DNA from: Neoluteolibacter marinus | GTDB lineage: Bacteria > Verrucomicrobiota > Verrucomicrobiia > Verrucomicrobiales > Akkermansiaceae | DNA: 64,000 nt | Assembly (NCBI RefSeq): GCF_014904755.1 | Contig: NZ_JACZFQ010000079.1 | Coordinates: 1-64,000, forward strand | Direction: 5' to 3' | Shown here: positions 49,501-58,808 of the stretch, piece after piece | Layout of the letters: every line of letters starts with the position of its first letter | Numbering within the stretch: position 1 is the first letter of the stretch | Notes under the pieces: model-generated | Told to the model about the DNA's origin: nothing | The model's input: the letters and a program-made list of their open reading frames with translations, nothing else | Databases searched by the model: none | Made by a program: the position numbers and the translations under genes

Positions 49501-49762
49501 CGTGTGCCGGGGTGAGGGAGCGGCAGATTGACAATTCACGATGAAATGAAAAGAAAATGATCAGTCACACGGGTTCCTGTCGTAAAAGCCGCGAACCGAC
49601 GTCGGTCCGCTGGAAGTTGTTCAAATCGCCTGCAATTGCCTATTTTCTCGGTCCAAGGGCCTCGAAGAAGTCAGATCTGACAAAGGGATGAAATGACTGA
49701 TTTGTCGCAAATGATAAACAGATTGACGGCGGTATTGAATGTGATTGTTTCTCATTAAACCC
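49501..49762. promoter_or_regulatory. Divergent regulator intergenic region
   Basis: A 262-bp gap between two divergent GntR-LacI regulators, AT-richer than flanks, where promoters for both must lie. TTGAC occurs twice (around 49528 and 49724). An inverted pair ATCAGTCA (49560) and TGACTGAT (49694) is seen, the sort of half-site that GntR proteins bind, but no operator can be confirmed. Confidence 0.45.
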
Positions 49763-50923
49763 ATGGAGTCCCCGAAAAATCCCAGTGTGCGGTTTCCCGA
49801 GATCGCCGGGCAGCTGCGCGACGAAGTGTTGTCCGGCCGCTACGGCGTGGAGGGCAGGATGCCGAGCGAGGCGCAGTTGGTGCGGCGCTTCGGGGTTTCG
49901 CGGCCGACCGTCGCACGGGCCTTGCGGGTGCTGGCTGACGAAGGGTTGGTGGAGCGGCGGGCCGGATCCGGCACCTTCGCTCGCAAGGCGCCCAAGGAGG
50001 GGCCCGCAAGCAAGCTCCTGGCCCTGTTGGTGCCCGGGTTGGGGAATACCGAGATTTTCCAGCACATCTGTGGCGAGATCGCCAGCCTCGCGCGGATGCA
50101 CGACTACGGGTTGGTGTGGGGCGGATCCGACCAGCCGCAGGGCGACCCGGATCTGAGCCTGCGCCAGGCCGAGCAGCTGTGCCGGCAGTTCATCGAGCGC
50201 AAGGTCGCGGGGGTTTTCTTCGCCCCGCGGGAGCTGGTGAAGGGCAAGGAAGAGGCCAACCGGGCGATGGCGGAAATGCTCCGCGAGTCCGGGATCCCGG
50301 TGGTCCTGCTCGACCGCGACCTCGCGGCCTTTCCATCTCGCAGCGACTTCGACCTGGTCGGAATCGACAACGTCGCCGGCGGCTTCCTGCTCGCCGAGCA
50401 CCTCCTGAAGTTGGGGTGCACGCGGATTCACTTCGTCGCGCGTCCGCTGTCCGCGCCCACGGTGGAGGCCCGCATTGCCGGGGTCCGCGAAGCCCTCGCA
50501 CGGTGGAAGGTGAAGCCCGACCCGAACTGGATCCACATCGGGGAAATGGAGGACCGCAAGTTCCTCCGCAGCCTCACCGGGCCGCTCCGGCCGGAAGCCT
50601 ACGTCTGTGCCAACGACCACACCGCGGCCCTGCTGTCGCGCGAGCTGCACCGCTGCCACATCCGGGTCCCCAACGAGGTCCGGGTCGTCGGCTTCGACGA
50701 TGTGAAGTTCGCGACCCTCGTGTCGCCGGCGCTGACCACCATCCAGCAACCGTGCCGGGAGATCGCATTGACGGCATTCCGGACCATGATGGACCGCTTG
50801 TCGGATGCCAGCCATCCCGCCTGCCACCTCTCGCTGGCACCCCGCCTCGTCGTCAGGGATTCCTGCGGTGCCTACGTCCGGCACGAGAAGCCGGCCGCAT
50901 CGGAGTATTCGTTTGCCAGTTAG
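49763..50923 (+). CDS. GntR-LacI hybrid regulator, divergent paralogue
   Basis: A 386-residue paralogue of the regulator at 48403: winged HTH (GRMPSEAQLVRRFGVSRPTVARALRVLADEGLVERRAGSGTFARK) and LacI-type sensor (VVLLDRDL, DLVGIDNVAGGFLLAEHLLKLGCTRIHFVARP, YVCANDHTAAL, VVGFDDVKFATLVSPALTTIQQP). ATG at 49763 is preferred over an upstream in-frame TTG. Divergent from the fructan locus, so either controls it too or serves another gene. Confidence 0.9.
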   Translation: MESPKNPSVRFPEIAGQLRDEVLSGRYGVEGRMPSEAQLVRRFGVSRPTVARALRVLADEGLVERRAGSGTFARKAPKEGPASKLLALLVPGLGNTEIFQHICGEIASLARMHDYGLVWGGSDQPQGDPDLSLRQAEQLCRQFIERKVAGVFFAPRELVKGKEEANRAMAEMLRESGIPVVLLDRDLAAFPSRSDFDLVGIDNVAGGFLLAEHLLKLGCTRIHFVARPLSAPTVEARIAGVREALARWKVKPDPNWIHIGEMEDRKFLRSLTGPLRPEAYVCANDHTAALLSRELHRCHIRVPNEVRVVGFDDVKFATLVSPALTTIQQPCREIALTAFRTMMDRLSDASHPACHLSLAPRLVVRDSCGAYVRHEKPAASEYSFAS

Positions 50924-51133
50924 TCCTTGGTGTCTGCGACCTTGGCAGAAGATGTTCCTGTGCGCCAAAACGATCGAGTTTCCGCTATGGCAAGACGCAG
51001 AACGTCAGCTGCGAAAAAGAAGGCTGGCGATCGTCAGGGGTGGAAGCAAAGCAGTCTCATCCCATTCAGTTCAAAATCGCGAGGGACGGCGAAGCCGCAG
51101 GACCCGGGGGAACGAAGATCCAGCAATTGAAGC

Positions 51134-51208
51134 TGGAGGCGGAGGTGGGAATCGAACCCACGAATAGCGGTTTTGCAAACCGATGCCTTACCACTTGGCT
51201 ACTCCGCC
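51134..51208 (-). tRNA. tRNA-Cys (GCA)
   Basis: Minus-strand cloverleaf beginning GGCGGAGTAGCCAAGTGGTA. Acceptor stem GGCGGAG/CTCCGCC, anticodon loop TTTGCAAAA with GCA anticodon, T-arm GTGGGTTCGATTCCCAC, U73 discriminator expected for Cys, and CCA encoded in the DNA (51134-51136 complement). Confidence 0.95.
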
Positions 51209-51344
51209 GTGACGCTCAGCGCGTGCGGGGGGGATTCCGTAAGTCGCGGGCGCGAGGCTGTCAATGCCGGGATTTCCTTGATTCCCCGGTGATGACGCGG
51301 TTCCCGGGGGGATCGTGCCTGGCCGCGCCCGCTCGCCGGGGGAT

Positions 51345-51806
51345 TCACTCGACGGGCAAGCCGGCGCCTTTCCATTCCGCGAAGCCGCCCTCGAGAACCG
51401 AGACGTCGTGGCCGAGCGCGACCAGTTGCTTCGCGACGGTCTTGGCATCGGGGCAGTCGGCATCGGTGCAATAGATCACCACAGGGGTGCCGGCGGACTC
51501 GGCGGCGCGGATTTCCTCCTCGTGCTGCGGCAGACCGCGCTTGAAGTCGCGGCGCGGCCACGAGATGGCGCCGGGGATGGCGCCGAACGACGACACGAAT
51601 GCCGGCCGGGCGTCGTAAATCAGGACCGAGCCGGTCTGCTGGCGGGTGAAAAGCTTGTCGAGAGGCATGGCCGTCAGTTCGCCGGGGGACGGGGCGGTGC
51701 GGACGACGGTCGGCGCCGGCCGCGGCGCGGGGACGACCGGCGGTTCCGGGGCGGGCCTCTGGCAGGCGGTGAACAGAAGGGCGACGAGGAGGCAAGCGCG
51801 CGGCAT
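51345..51806 (-). CDS. Rhodanese-domain lipoprotein
   Basis: A 153-residue lipoprotein: signal MPRACLLVALLFTAC (lipidated Cys15), a Pro-rich linker and a rhodanese domain (LIYDARPAFVSSFGAIPGAISWP, then the active-site loop VIYCTDADCPDA with the likely catalytic Cys, and LEGGFAEWKGAGLPVE). Periplasmic sulfurtransferase or sulfur-carrier sensor. ATG at 51806. Divergent from the EEP gene. Confidence 0.85.
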   Translation of the reverse strand: MPRACLLVALLFTACQRPAPEPPVVPAPRPAPTVVRTAPSPGELTAMPLDKLFTRQQTGSVLIYDARPAFVSSFGAIPGAISWPRRDFKRGLPQHEEEIRAAESAGTPVVIYCTDADCPDAKTVAKQLVALGHDVSVLEGGFAEWKGAGLPVE

Positions 51807-51933
51807 CACGGGCGGATTCCATCGTCTCCCTTCCCACACCGCAAATCCGAATCGTCCGGAGTGCCGTCGCGGCGGTGGATTTTCGCGGGTCGCCAGCGGC
51901 ATTCGTTCTGCTACGTTGGCGACGATCCGCGTC

Positions 51934-54651
51934 ATGTTGAAACCCATCCTGCTGTTCCTCGCCGCGCTGGCCCCGGCCGGTGCCGTGGAGATCCGTGTGG
52001 CAACGTTCAACGTCGGCGCCCACTTCACGCAGAGCTCGGGCGGGGTTTACTATCCGGAATTCGGCCTCGGTGATCCGGGGACGCCCGATCATGAAACGGT
52101 GAAGCAGATCCTGGCGCGGATCGATGCCGACGTGGTGGCGCTGCAGGAAATCGACTCGGCCGACATGTCGGGTAGTCCGAACGATGTGGCGGCCCTCGCG
52201 GCCAGCCTGGCCTACCCGTATGTGCACGTCGCGACCTACTCGGCGTCGGGCGGCTTGTCGGGATCCTTCGACACCGACCTGAGGGTGGCCTTCCTGTCCC
52301 GGTTCCCGTACCTGTTGGCATCGGAAATCCGCTCGCCGGCCGGGGCGAAGGAACTCACCCGGCTGCCGGCAGTGGTAAAGGTCGATGTCCCGGGGACCGA
52401 TCGCGACCCGGTGCTGGTCACCGCGCATCTCAAGCCGGGGGGCAGCACCGATCGGTTCCGCCGGGGCGTCGAGCTCAAGCGGATCGCCGCCCACGTGGCG
52501 GGGATGGGCCTGACCGGGAACGACAACTTCATCGTCACCGGTGACTTCAATCTCAACCCGAACTACGGCAACACCACCTATCAATCCCTTCCGTCGAGCT
52601 TGCCAAGCACCTACGTGCTGGGCGCGGATTTCCCGTTTCCGATCACCTACTCGACCAATCCGCTGAGCTACTTTCCCCCGGCCGGGGTGACCCTGCTAGA
52701 TCCGCGCCAGACCAATGGTTCGCCGGTCACCTTTCCGGGCGGGAACGGCTATGCCCTGGATGTAATGCTCGTCTCGCCGGCGCTTGCCGGACGTCCGCAC
52801 GCGGAGGAGGTCTACAACTCGGCGCTCGATACCTCGAACAGCATCGGCCTGCCGAAAGCGGGCTCGCCGCTGGCCTCCTCCACGAGTGCCACGGCCTCGG
52901 ACCACTTCGCGGTTTTCGCGGACCTGGAACTGGACCAGGACTACTCCGATCTCGGGCTCGCGCTTTCCGCACAGGTGGTGCGTGAAAGCGATCCGCCTGG
53001 CACCGCGAGTTTGACGGTCATCCTGCCGGAACCGGCGGTTTCCAACGTCACGGTGGACTTCGTCTCGGACGATCCCCGGGCCGTTCCGCAGCAGGCGTCG
53101 CTGGTGATTCCCGCCGGGCAAAGCAGTGCGACCACGGGGATCGTGACCACCCGCGACTTCCTGCCGTCGGGCAGCGGGGCGGTGACGTTTTCCGCGACCA
53201 CGGGCGGCTTCGACGGGGCCGAGGCGATCCTCAACGTGCTGGACGTCGACGGGCCCTATGTCTTCACCGTGGCCGGCGAAACGGTGGCAGAGAACTTCGA
53301 CGGCTTCGACGGTGCCCATGACCCAGCCTCGTGGTCGACGGCGGGGGGCGGCTGGACCGGGATCGACGACGGCTCGTCGCCGCTTTCCGGCGCGCGGGCA
53401 TACGGTGAGGGAAATGAAGTGGCCTTCGGCTTCCTCCCGGGGGCCTCGGGAATGGTCGCCGAGGCCCGGTTCATCAACTCCAGCGGGACAACCCTGACAA
53501 TGCTCGACGTCGCCTATCAGGTGGAACAGTGGCGGGCGGTGTCCGGCGGCAGCGAGGACACGATCGAGGTCGCCCTGGTGAAAGATGGCGGGATCTTGCC
53601 GCTGCCTGATCTCGCGTTCACGGCTTCAACGACGCTGCCGACCGGGCCGGTGCCGGGCGGTGCCGCGACCGCGAGGATGCTGCGGGTCCACGGATTGTCG
53701 GTCGCCGCGGACGAGGAATTCACGCTGCGCTTCACCTTCACCCCCGGGCCAGGTTCGGGAGCATTGCCGGCGGACGTCTTCGTGAACGAGTTTCACTACG
53801 ACAACGATAGTACCGATAGCGGCGAGTTCGTCGAAATCGCGGTCGGGCCGGGATTTGCCGGGAATCCCGCCGAGGTCGAACTCGTGCTCTACAACGGCAG
53901 CAACGGCGAGGTCTATGATGCCGGTCAGCATTTCCTCAGCTCCTTCACGGAAGGGGCGACGACCGCCTCGGGGCACCGTTTGTTCTCGAAGCTGATCGCG
54001 GGGATCCAGAACGGCTCGCCCGATGGCTTCGCGGTCACGGTGAACGGTGTCGTCACGAGTTTCCTCTCGTATGAAGGCAGCTTCACCGCAAGCAACGGGC
54101 CGGCGAATGGCATGACGTCGACCGACATCGGGGTCGCGCAGGGAACCAGTGAACCCGTGGGGACGAATGCCCTGGGCCTGAGCGGTTCGGGCGGAAGCGC
54201 GGCCGACTTTAGCTGGATGAAGTTCACCGGTGTGGAACACAGCCGGGGACAACCGAACCAGGGGCAAAGCTTCATTTTGCCGGGATTGCCCGCGCAGGGC
54301 CTGGCGATCGACGACCTCAGCGTCACCTTCGTGGCCGACCGGGATCTCGACGGACTTGCAGACGATGAGGATCCGGACGACGACAACGACGGCATGGCCG
54401 ACGGCGATGAGATCGCCTTCGGGACCGACCCGCTGGACGCCGGGTCGGTGTTCAGGGTGGAGTTGGTGACCACGCCGGACGGCTTCGCGCTGGCTTTCCC
54501 GGGTGCAGCAGGGGTCACCTACACGATCGAGTGGTGCGACGACCTCGAGTCGTGGGACCATTCCGCCGAAGTGCCGGGGGAAGGGGCGCCGGCGGTGTTC
54601 GTGCTGCCCGAAACCGGGCGCTTGTTCGCGAGGATCCGGGCGGGTGGATGA
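51934..54651 (+). CDS. Exported endonuclease/exonuclease/phosphatase (EEP) family protein
   Basis: A 905-residue exported protein. Signal MLKPILLFLAALAPAGAVE, then an EEP domain with IRVATFNVG, VVALQEID, RVAFLSRFP, LVTAHLKPG, IVTGDFNLNP and SDHFAVFADLEL, which are the metal/catalytic residues (Asn, Glu, Asp, His) of DNase I/sphingomyelinase-like phosphodiesterases. Then Calx-beta-like and lamin-tail-like (VFVNEFHYDNDSTDSGEFVEIA) domains, a Ca-binding DxDxDG repeat (DRDLDGLADDEDPDDDNDG), and a C-terminal region YTIEWCDDLESWDHS...LFARIRAGG. Probably a secreted nuclease or phospho-/lipid esterase. Followed by DUF5690 67 bp downstream. Confidence 0.9.
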   Translation: MLKPILLFLAALAPAGAVEIRVATFNVGAHFTQSSGGVYYPEFGLGDPGTPDHETVKQILARIDADVVALQEIDSADMSGSPNDVAALAASLAYPYVHVATYSASGGLSGSFDTDLRVAFLSRFPYLLASEIRSPAGAKELTRLPAVVKVDVPGTDRDPVLVTAHLKPGGSTDRFRRGVELKRIAAHVAGMGLTGNDNFIVTGDFNLNPNYGNTTYQSLPSSLPSTYVLGADFPFPITYSTNPLSYFPPAGVTLLDPRQTNGSPVTFPGGNGYALDVMLVSPALAGRPHAEEVYNSALDTSNSIGLPKAGSPLASSTSATASDHFAVFADLELDQDYSDLGLALSAQVVRESDPPGTASLTVILPEPAVSNVTVDFVSDDPRAVPQQASLVIPAGQSSATTGIVTTRDFLPSGSGAVTFSATTGGFDGAEAILNVLDVDGPYVFTVAGETVAENFDGFDGAHDPASWSTAGGGWTGIDDGSSPLSGARAYGEGNEVAFGFLPGASGMVAEARFINSSGTTLTMLDVAYQVEQWRAVSGGSEDTIEVALVKDGGILPLPDLAFTASTTLPTGPVPGGAATARMLRVHGLSVAADEEFTLRFTFTPGPGSGALPADVFVNEFHYDNDSTDSGEFVEIAVGPGFAGNPAEVELVLYNGSNGEVYDAGQHFLSSFTEGATTASGHRLFSKLIAGIQNGSPDGFAVTVNGVVTSFLSYEGSFTASNGPANGMTSTDIGVAQGTSEPVGTNALGLSGSGGSAADFSWMKFTGVEHSRGQPNQGQSFILPGLPAQGLAIDDLSVTFVADRDLDGLADDEDPDDDNDGMADGDEIAFGTDPLDAGSVFRVELVTTPDGFALAFPGAAGVTYTIEWCDDLESWDHSAEVPGEGAPAVFVLPETGRLFARIRAGG

Positions 54652-54718
54652 AGTGTCGATGTTGTCACCGGTCTCGGTGCTGGCACTCCGGCGTGCCGCC
54701 GGTTAGGAATGCCGGCCA

Positions 54719-56044
54719 GTGAGCAAATCTTCGTGGCGCGGCCGAATCACCCACTTCCTGGATGGCAGCCCGGTCGCGCTGGCAATCTACACGTCGATCG
54801 CCTCCTTTTCGGCCTACTTCAGCATGTATGCCTTCCGCAAGCCGTTCACCGCGGCGACCTACGCGGAGGTGCCGCTGGCGCTGGAAGTGAGCGGACGGGT
54901 GATCGAGCCGAAGACGCTGTTCGTGATCGCCCAGATCATCGGCTACTGCCTGTCGAAGTACCTGGGCGCGCGGGTGTGCCCGCAGGTGCCCCACCGGCGC
55001 CTCGGCCTGGCCTTGATGGCGGCGATCCTGTTCGCGCTGTTTTCCTTGTTGCTGTTCGCGGTCCTGCCGGCGCCGCTGAAGGTCGCGGCGATCTGTCTCA
55101 ACGGGCTGCCGCTGGGTCTGGTCTGGGGATTTGTCGTCCGCTACCTGGAAGGCCGGCGGACCTCGGAGCTGTTGCTGGCGGCCTTGTCCTGTTCCTTCAT
55201 CCTCTCCAGCGGGGAGGTCAAGCGGGTGGGCTTGATGTTGATGAATGCCGGGGTGCCGGAGTTCTGGATGCCGTTCGTGGCCGGGGCGCTGTTCCTGCCG
55301 CTGTTCGCGCTGTCGGTCGGCTTGCTGGCCCTGCTTCCCGCGCCGAGCGCGGCGGACGAGGCGCTGAGGTCGAAGCGGGTCACGATGGACCGCAGCAGCC
55401 GCCACGCCTTCATCCGGCGCTTCCTGCCGGGGCTGGTGCCACTGTGCCTGGCGTATTTCTGCCTCACCGCCTACCGCGACTTCCGCGACAACTACCAGGC
55501 CGACATTTTCCTGGAGATGGGGATCTCCGATCCCGCCGCATTCTCCCGCACCGAGCGGCCCATCGCCTTCCTGGTGCTGCTGGTGCTCGCGCTGATTTTC
55601 ATGATCCGCAACAACCGGGCGGGCCTCGTGGTGACCTACCTGGTGATGATTAGCGGCCTGGTTCTGATGGGCGGCTCGACGTTCCTGTTCGACCGCGGCC
55701 GGCTCGGGGGCGAGATGTGGATGATCGCAACCGGCCTGGGCGCCTACCTGGCTTATGTGCCTTTCGGCAGCGTGCTGTTCGACCGGACCATCGCGGTGAC
55801 GCGCTTCGCCGGAACCGCGGTCTTCGCGATCTATGTCGCGGACGCCCTCGGTTACACCGGCTCCGTGGCGATCCAGTTGTACAAAGACCTGTTCGCGGGA
55901 GGCTCGGCGAAGCTGGAGTTCTTCCACCGGATCACCTGCGGGATGGTTCTGGCGGGCATTCCGCTGCTGGGGGCGGCGATGGCCTACTTCGTCCGCCAGG
56001 GTCCACCCGCGGCGCCGCTTCAGGGGGTCGACAGCCGGAAGTAG
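54719..56044 (+). CDS. DUF5690-family polytopic membrane protein
   Basis: A 441-residue inner-membrane protein with about twelve spans, starting at a GTG. Opening ASFSAYFSMYAFRKPFTAATYAEV resembles GlpT/UhpT-type organophosphate antiporters (MFS) and the DUF5690 family. RKPFT-like motif near the start is notable; substrate unknown, phosphorylated organic compounds are a guess given the phosphoesterase neighbours. Ends in a 25-bp convergent overlap with the next gene. Confidence 0.8.
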   Translation: MSKSSWRGRITHFLDGSPVALAIYTSIASFSAYFSMYAFRKPFTAATYAEVPLALEVSGRVIEPKTLFVIAQIIGYCLSKYLGARVCPQVPHRRLGLALMAAILFALFSLLLFAVLPAPLKVAAICLNGLPLGLVWGFVVRYLEGRRTSELLLAALSCSFILSSGEVKRVGLMLMNAGVPEFWMPFVAGALFLPLFALSVGLLALLPAPSAADEALRSKRVTMDRSSRHAFIRRFLPGLVPLCLAYFCLTAYRDFRDNYQADIFLEMGISDPAAFSRTERPIAFLVLLVLALIFMIRNNRAGLVVTYLVMISGLVLMGGSTFLFDRGRLGGEMWMIATGLGAYLAYVPFGSVLFDRTIAVTRFAGTAVFAIYVADALGYTGSVAIQLYKDLFAGGSAKLEFFHRITCGMVLAGIPLLGAAMAYFVRQGPPAAPLQGVDSRK

Positions 56045-58782
56045 AGCTTGGGCAGCACCTCGGGGTCCGCGGTGACCGTCTCCTCGATCAAGCTGCCGGT
56101 GCCACGCACGGTGCGGACCGGTTCCCACTCGTCGAGGTCGGTGCTACTTTGGATCTCGTAGTCGACGCCGGCCCGGCTGCGCCAGGCGAGGAGCATGGCG
56201 GAACCGTCGAAGCTGGACTGGTCGAGATGGAGCGCCTCGTTGCCGGGGACGCTGAAGTAGAAGCGGTTCGAAACCTCGGTGTAGGAGTCGTTGATGAACA
56301 GCGTGACGAAGTAGTCGCCCGGCGGGAGATCCGGCAGGCTGAAGGTGACGCTGCCCTGGGTGTTGCCGTCGACGTAGAGGTAGGCGGTCAGCACGTCGAT
56401 ACCGGGCGTCTCGCCCTTCTTGAAGATGCCCATCCAGTCCTTGGGTGTGCCGGGTCCGTCGGTGAAGTTCACCGTGAAGTCGGCACCCGGTTGGACGGTC
56501 GGGGAACTCATCGACACCTGGGTGATCTCGGTGCCCACCGAGAAGCGTACCCTTCCGGCGATCCCGAAGTACCCGTCGTCCAGGAAGTAGTCGGCGAAGT
56601 AGTAGCCCTTCGCGAGACCGCTGAACGGGATCAAGCCGCTGTTTGTGCCGGCTCCGCCCGGGGTCCGGGTGCCATTGAGGTAGTACCAGGCACTGGCGTT
56701 GGCGGCTCCCGGGGTGGTGCCTTCCTTGTAGATGCCGACCCAGTCGTTCGCGCCGCCGGGGGCGTTCGAGAACGAAAGATCTACGGTCTGACCTTCATCA
56801 TAGCTGGTGCGGTCGGGGGCGAGGACCGGCTTGTCGCCGACGTAGAAGGCCACCCGCGGGGCGATCTCGGTGTAGCCGTCGTTGGTGAAGAAGGCGGCGA
56901 ACCATTCGCCCGCCGGGAGGTTGGTGGTGAAGTGGCGGATGCCGCTGGTCCCGGTGACATACTGCCAGGTGGTCGATGCGACCGGCCCCGGGTTCTGGCC
57001 CTTTTTGTAGATGCCGATCCAGTCGGTCGCCAGTCCCGGGCCGCCCTCGTAGGTGACGGCGATGTCTTCACCGGGCGCGAAAACGCTCTTCTCCAGGCGG
57101 ATCGCCGGGTCGCCGGTGAAGCTGCTGCCGGTCACCCCGAATTCGACGACGGGCGACCAATCCGACCAGAGCGTGTTGCTGTCGCGGTGGCGGACGCGGG
57201 CAAAGTAGCTGCCGTTCGCAAGCCCGTCGGCCGCCAGCGTCCTCTGCAGGATGTCGATGCCGGCCCGCGTGTCGACCGGTTCGTAGTCGGGGGCACCGGT
57301 GTCCCCGTAGATGTTCTCGAAGTCGCGCAGGTCATCCACTTTCAGGTCGCTGAACGCGGCATCGGTCGCGACCTGGAACCACGAGCTGTTCAACGACTCG
57401 CCGGTGGTGGTGGAGAAGGGGGAACTCTGCAGGACGAGGGGCAGGGTGGCCGGGCTCGCGAAGACATTCGTCAGGGCCGGGGCATCCGGCGGCGCCTGCC
57501 CGAGCTTGCGGCTGAAGCGGTCGATGAGCCGGCTGTTGTATGACCAGCGGGTGCTGGTCGGGAACTTGACGTTGGCCTCGGCGAAACAGCGGACGTCCAT
57601 GGTCCGTGCGTCGAGGTCGAACTCGATCAGTTGCCAGGCCCAGTTGGGAATGGTCTTCTGGACGTCGTCGTAGTCCGACTCGTTCGACTGGCCCCAGTAC
57701 TGGTCCCAGGCGCTGCCGCCCGAAATGATGTGGTAGACCGGCCACTCGCGGGTCTGGCCGCGGGCATAGATGTGATGGTGCGCCCCGATGTTCAGGACGT
57801 GCTTTTCCGTCTGTGCGAGAACCGGCATGGCGGTGTTCCTCAGCCAGTTCGAGATGTCGCCGATGTACTGCTCGGCTTGGTAGGGACGGTGGCAGAGGCT
57901 GATCATCCAATCGATGCCGGGAGCGGGACCGGCCGCATTGACGAGGCTCTGCACCCAGGTCGTCTGGGGGGGGCCGGCGTGCTCGCTGGAAGTGTGGACG
58001 AAGGCGATGTTGGCGAGCTGGTAGGCATAGTAGACCTCGGGGTCGGGACTGGTCACCCCGAGGCAGTCGAGGTCGTCGTAGGTGAAGATCGCCTTGTAGT
58101 TGGCCAGGCCCGGATCGCTGTAAGTCTCATGGTTGCCGATCGTCGTCATGATCGGGACGTTCGGGGAGATCCAGCCGTTGAACTTGAAGTGGAGGTGCCG
58201 GTAGTGCTCCAGCGTGCCGACATCGACTTGGTCGCCGGGCATGATGACCAGGTCGACCGCTTCCTCGATCGGCACGCCGTAGAGGTCCTCGACTTTCTTC
58301 TTCGCCCGCTCGACCAGCCGCTCGAAGCGGCGTTGGGCGGGGTCGATGATCTGGTTGTCGCCGAGCACCAGGACGCGGTATTTGCCGGTCGATGTCCCGA
58401 GGGGTTTCGGCGTCCGGAATCGGAAGACCTGGGAACTCACGTGCTCCGTGCGAACCCGGTAGTAATAGTAGGTGTCCGGCTGGAGCCCGGTGAGCCGCGC
58501 GGCATGATAGTGGTAGTTGGCACCCAGCGGATTCATCCCGCCGCCGGCCGTCTGGTCCAGGTTCCCCGCGGTGAGGCCGTAGTCGACGTGAGTCTGGCTG
58601 TCGCTGTCGGTCCACCAGCTGACGCGGATCGAGTCGGGCCGCGGGGCGTGGAGGTAGGGGCGGAGGCCGGCGGGTGTGCCCTGGAAGTCATAGTCGATCG
58701 CTCCCATGGCCCATTTCGGGCGGAAGACGAAGGCGCCGGCGGCGCCGTAGGCGGAAAGGCGGAGGAACTGGGAGCGATTCAT
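56020..58782 (-). CDS. Purple-acid-phosphatase-like metallophosphoesterase with three DWxG repeats
   Basis: A 920-residue exported protein. N-terminal signal/Tat-like MNRSQFLRLSAYGAAGAFVF, an FN3-like domain, then a metallophosphoesterase with GDN (141-143), GDQVD (183-187), GNHE (216-219), CHRP (H298) and GAHHHIYARG (333-342), the metal-ligand set of purple acid phosphatases. After a linker, three copies of a beta-type repeat at about D587, D680 and D782 (DW-[IVM]-GI-[YF]), each ending with N-D-[GS]-Y and a strand F. C-terminal region YEIQSSTDLDEWEPV...KLYFRLSTP. Exported phosphatase. First repeat-bearing gene of three. Confidence 0.9.
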   Translation of the reverse strand: MNRSQFLRLSAYGAAGAFVFRPKWAMGAIDYDFQGTPAGLRPYLHAPRPDSIRVSWWTDSDSQTHVDYGLTAGNLDQTAGGGMNPLGANYHYHAARLTGLQPDTYYYYRVRTEHVSSQVFRFRTPKPLGTSTGKYRVLVLGDNQIIDPAQRRFERLVERAKKKVEDLYGVPIEEAVDLVIMPGDQVDVGTLEHYRHLHFKFNGWISPNVPIMTTIGNHETYSDPGLANYKAIFTYDDLDCLGVTSPDPEVYYAYQLANIAFVHTSSEHAGPPQTTWVQSLVNAAGPAPGIDWMISLCHRPYQAEQYIGDISNWLRNTAMPVLAQTEKHVLNIGAHHHIYARGQTREWPVYHIISGGSAWDQYWGQSNESDYDDVQKTIPNWAWQLIEFDLDARTMDVRCFAEANVKFPTSTRWSYNSRLIDRFSRKLGQAPPDAPALTNVFASPATLPLVLQSSPFSTTTGESLNSSWFQVATDAAFSDLKVDDLRDFENIYGDTGAPDYEPVDTRAGIDILQRTLAADGLANGSYFARVRHRDSNTLWSDWSPVVEFGVTGSSFTGDPAIRLEKSVFAPGEDIAVTYEGGPGLATDWIGIYKKGQNPGPVASTTWQYVTGTSGIRHFTTNLPAGEWFAAFFTNDGYTEIAPRVAFYVGDKPVLAPDRTSYDEGQTVDLSFSNAPGGANDWVGIYKEGTTPGAANASAWYYLNGTRTPGGAGTNSGLIPFSGLAKGYYFADYFLDDGYFGIAGRVRFSVGTEITQVSMSSPTVQPGADFTVNFTDGPGTPKDWMGIFKKGETPGIDVLTAYLYVDGNTQGSVTFSLPDLPPGDYFVTLFINDSYTEVSNRFYFSVPGNEALHLDQSSFDGSAMLLAWRSRAGVDYEIQSSTDLDEWEPVRTVRGTGSLIEETVTADPEVLPKLYFRLSTP

Positions 58783-58808
58783 GGAAATGCCTGCGGAGCG
58801 GCGGATGG

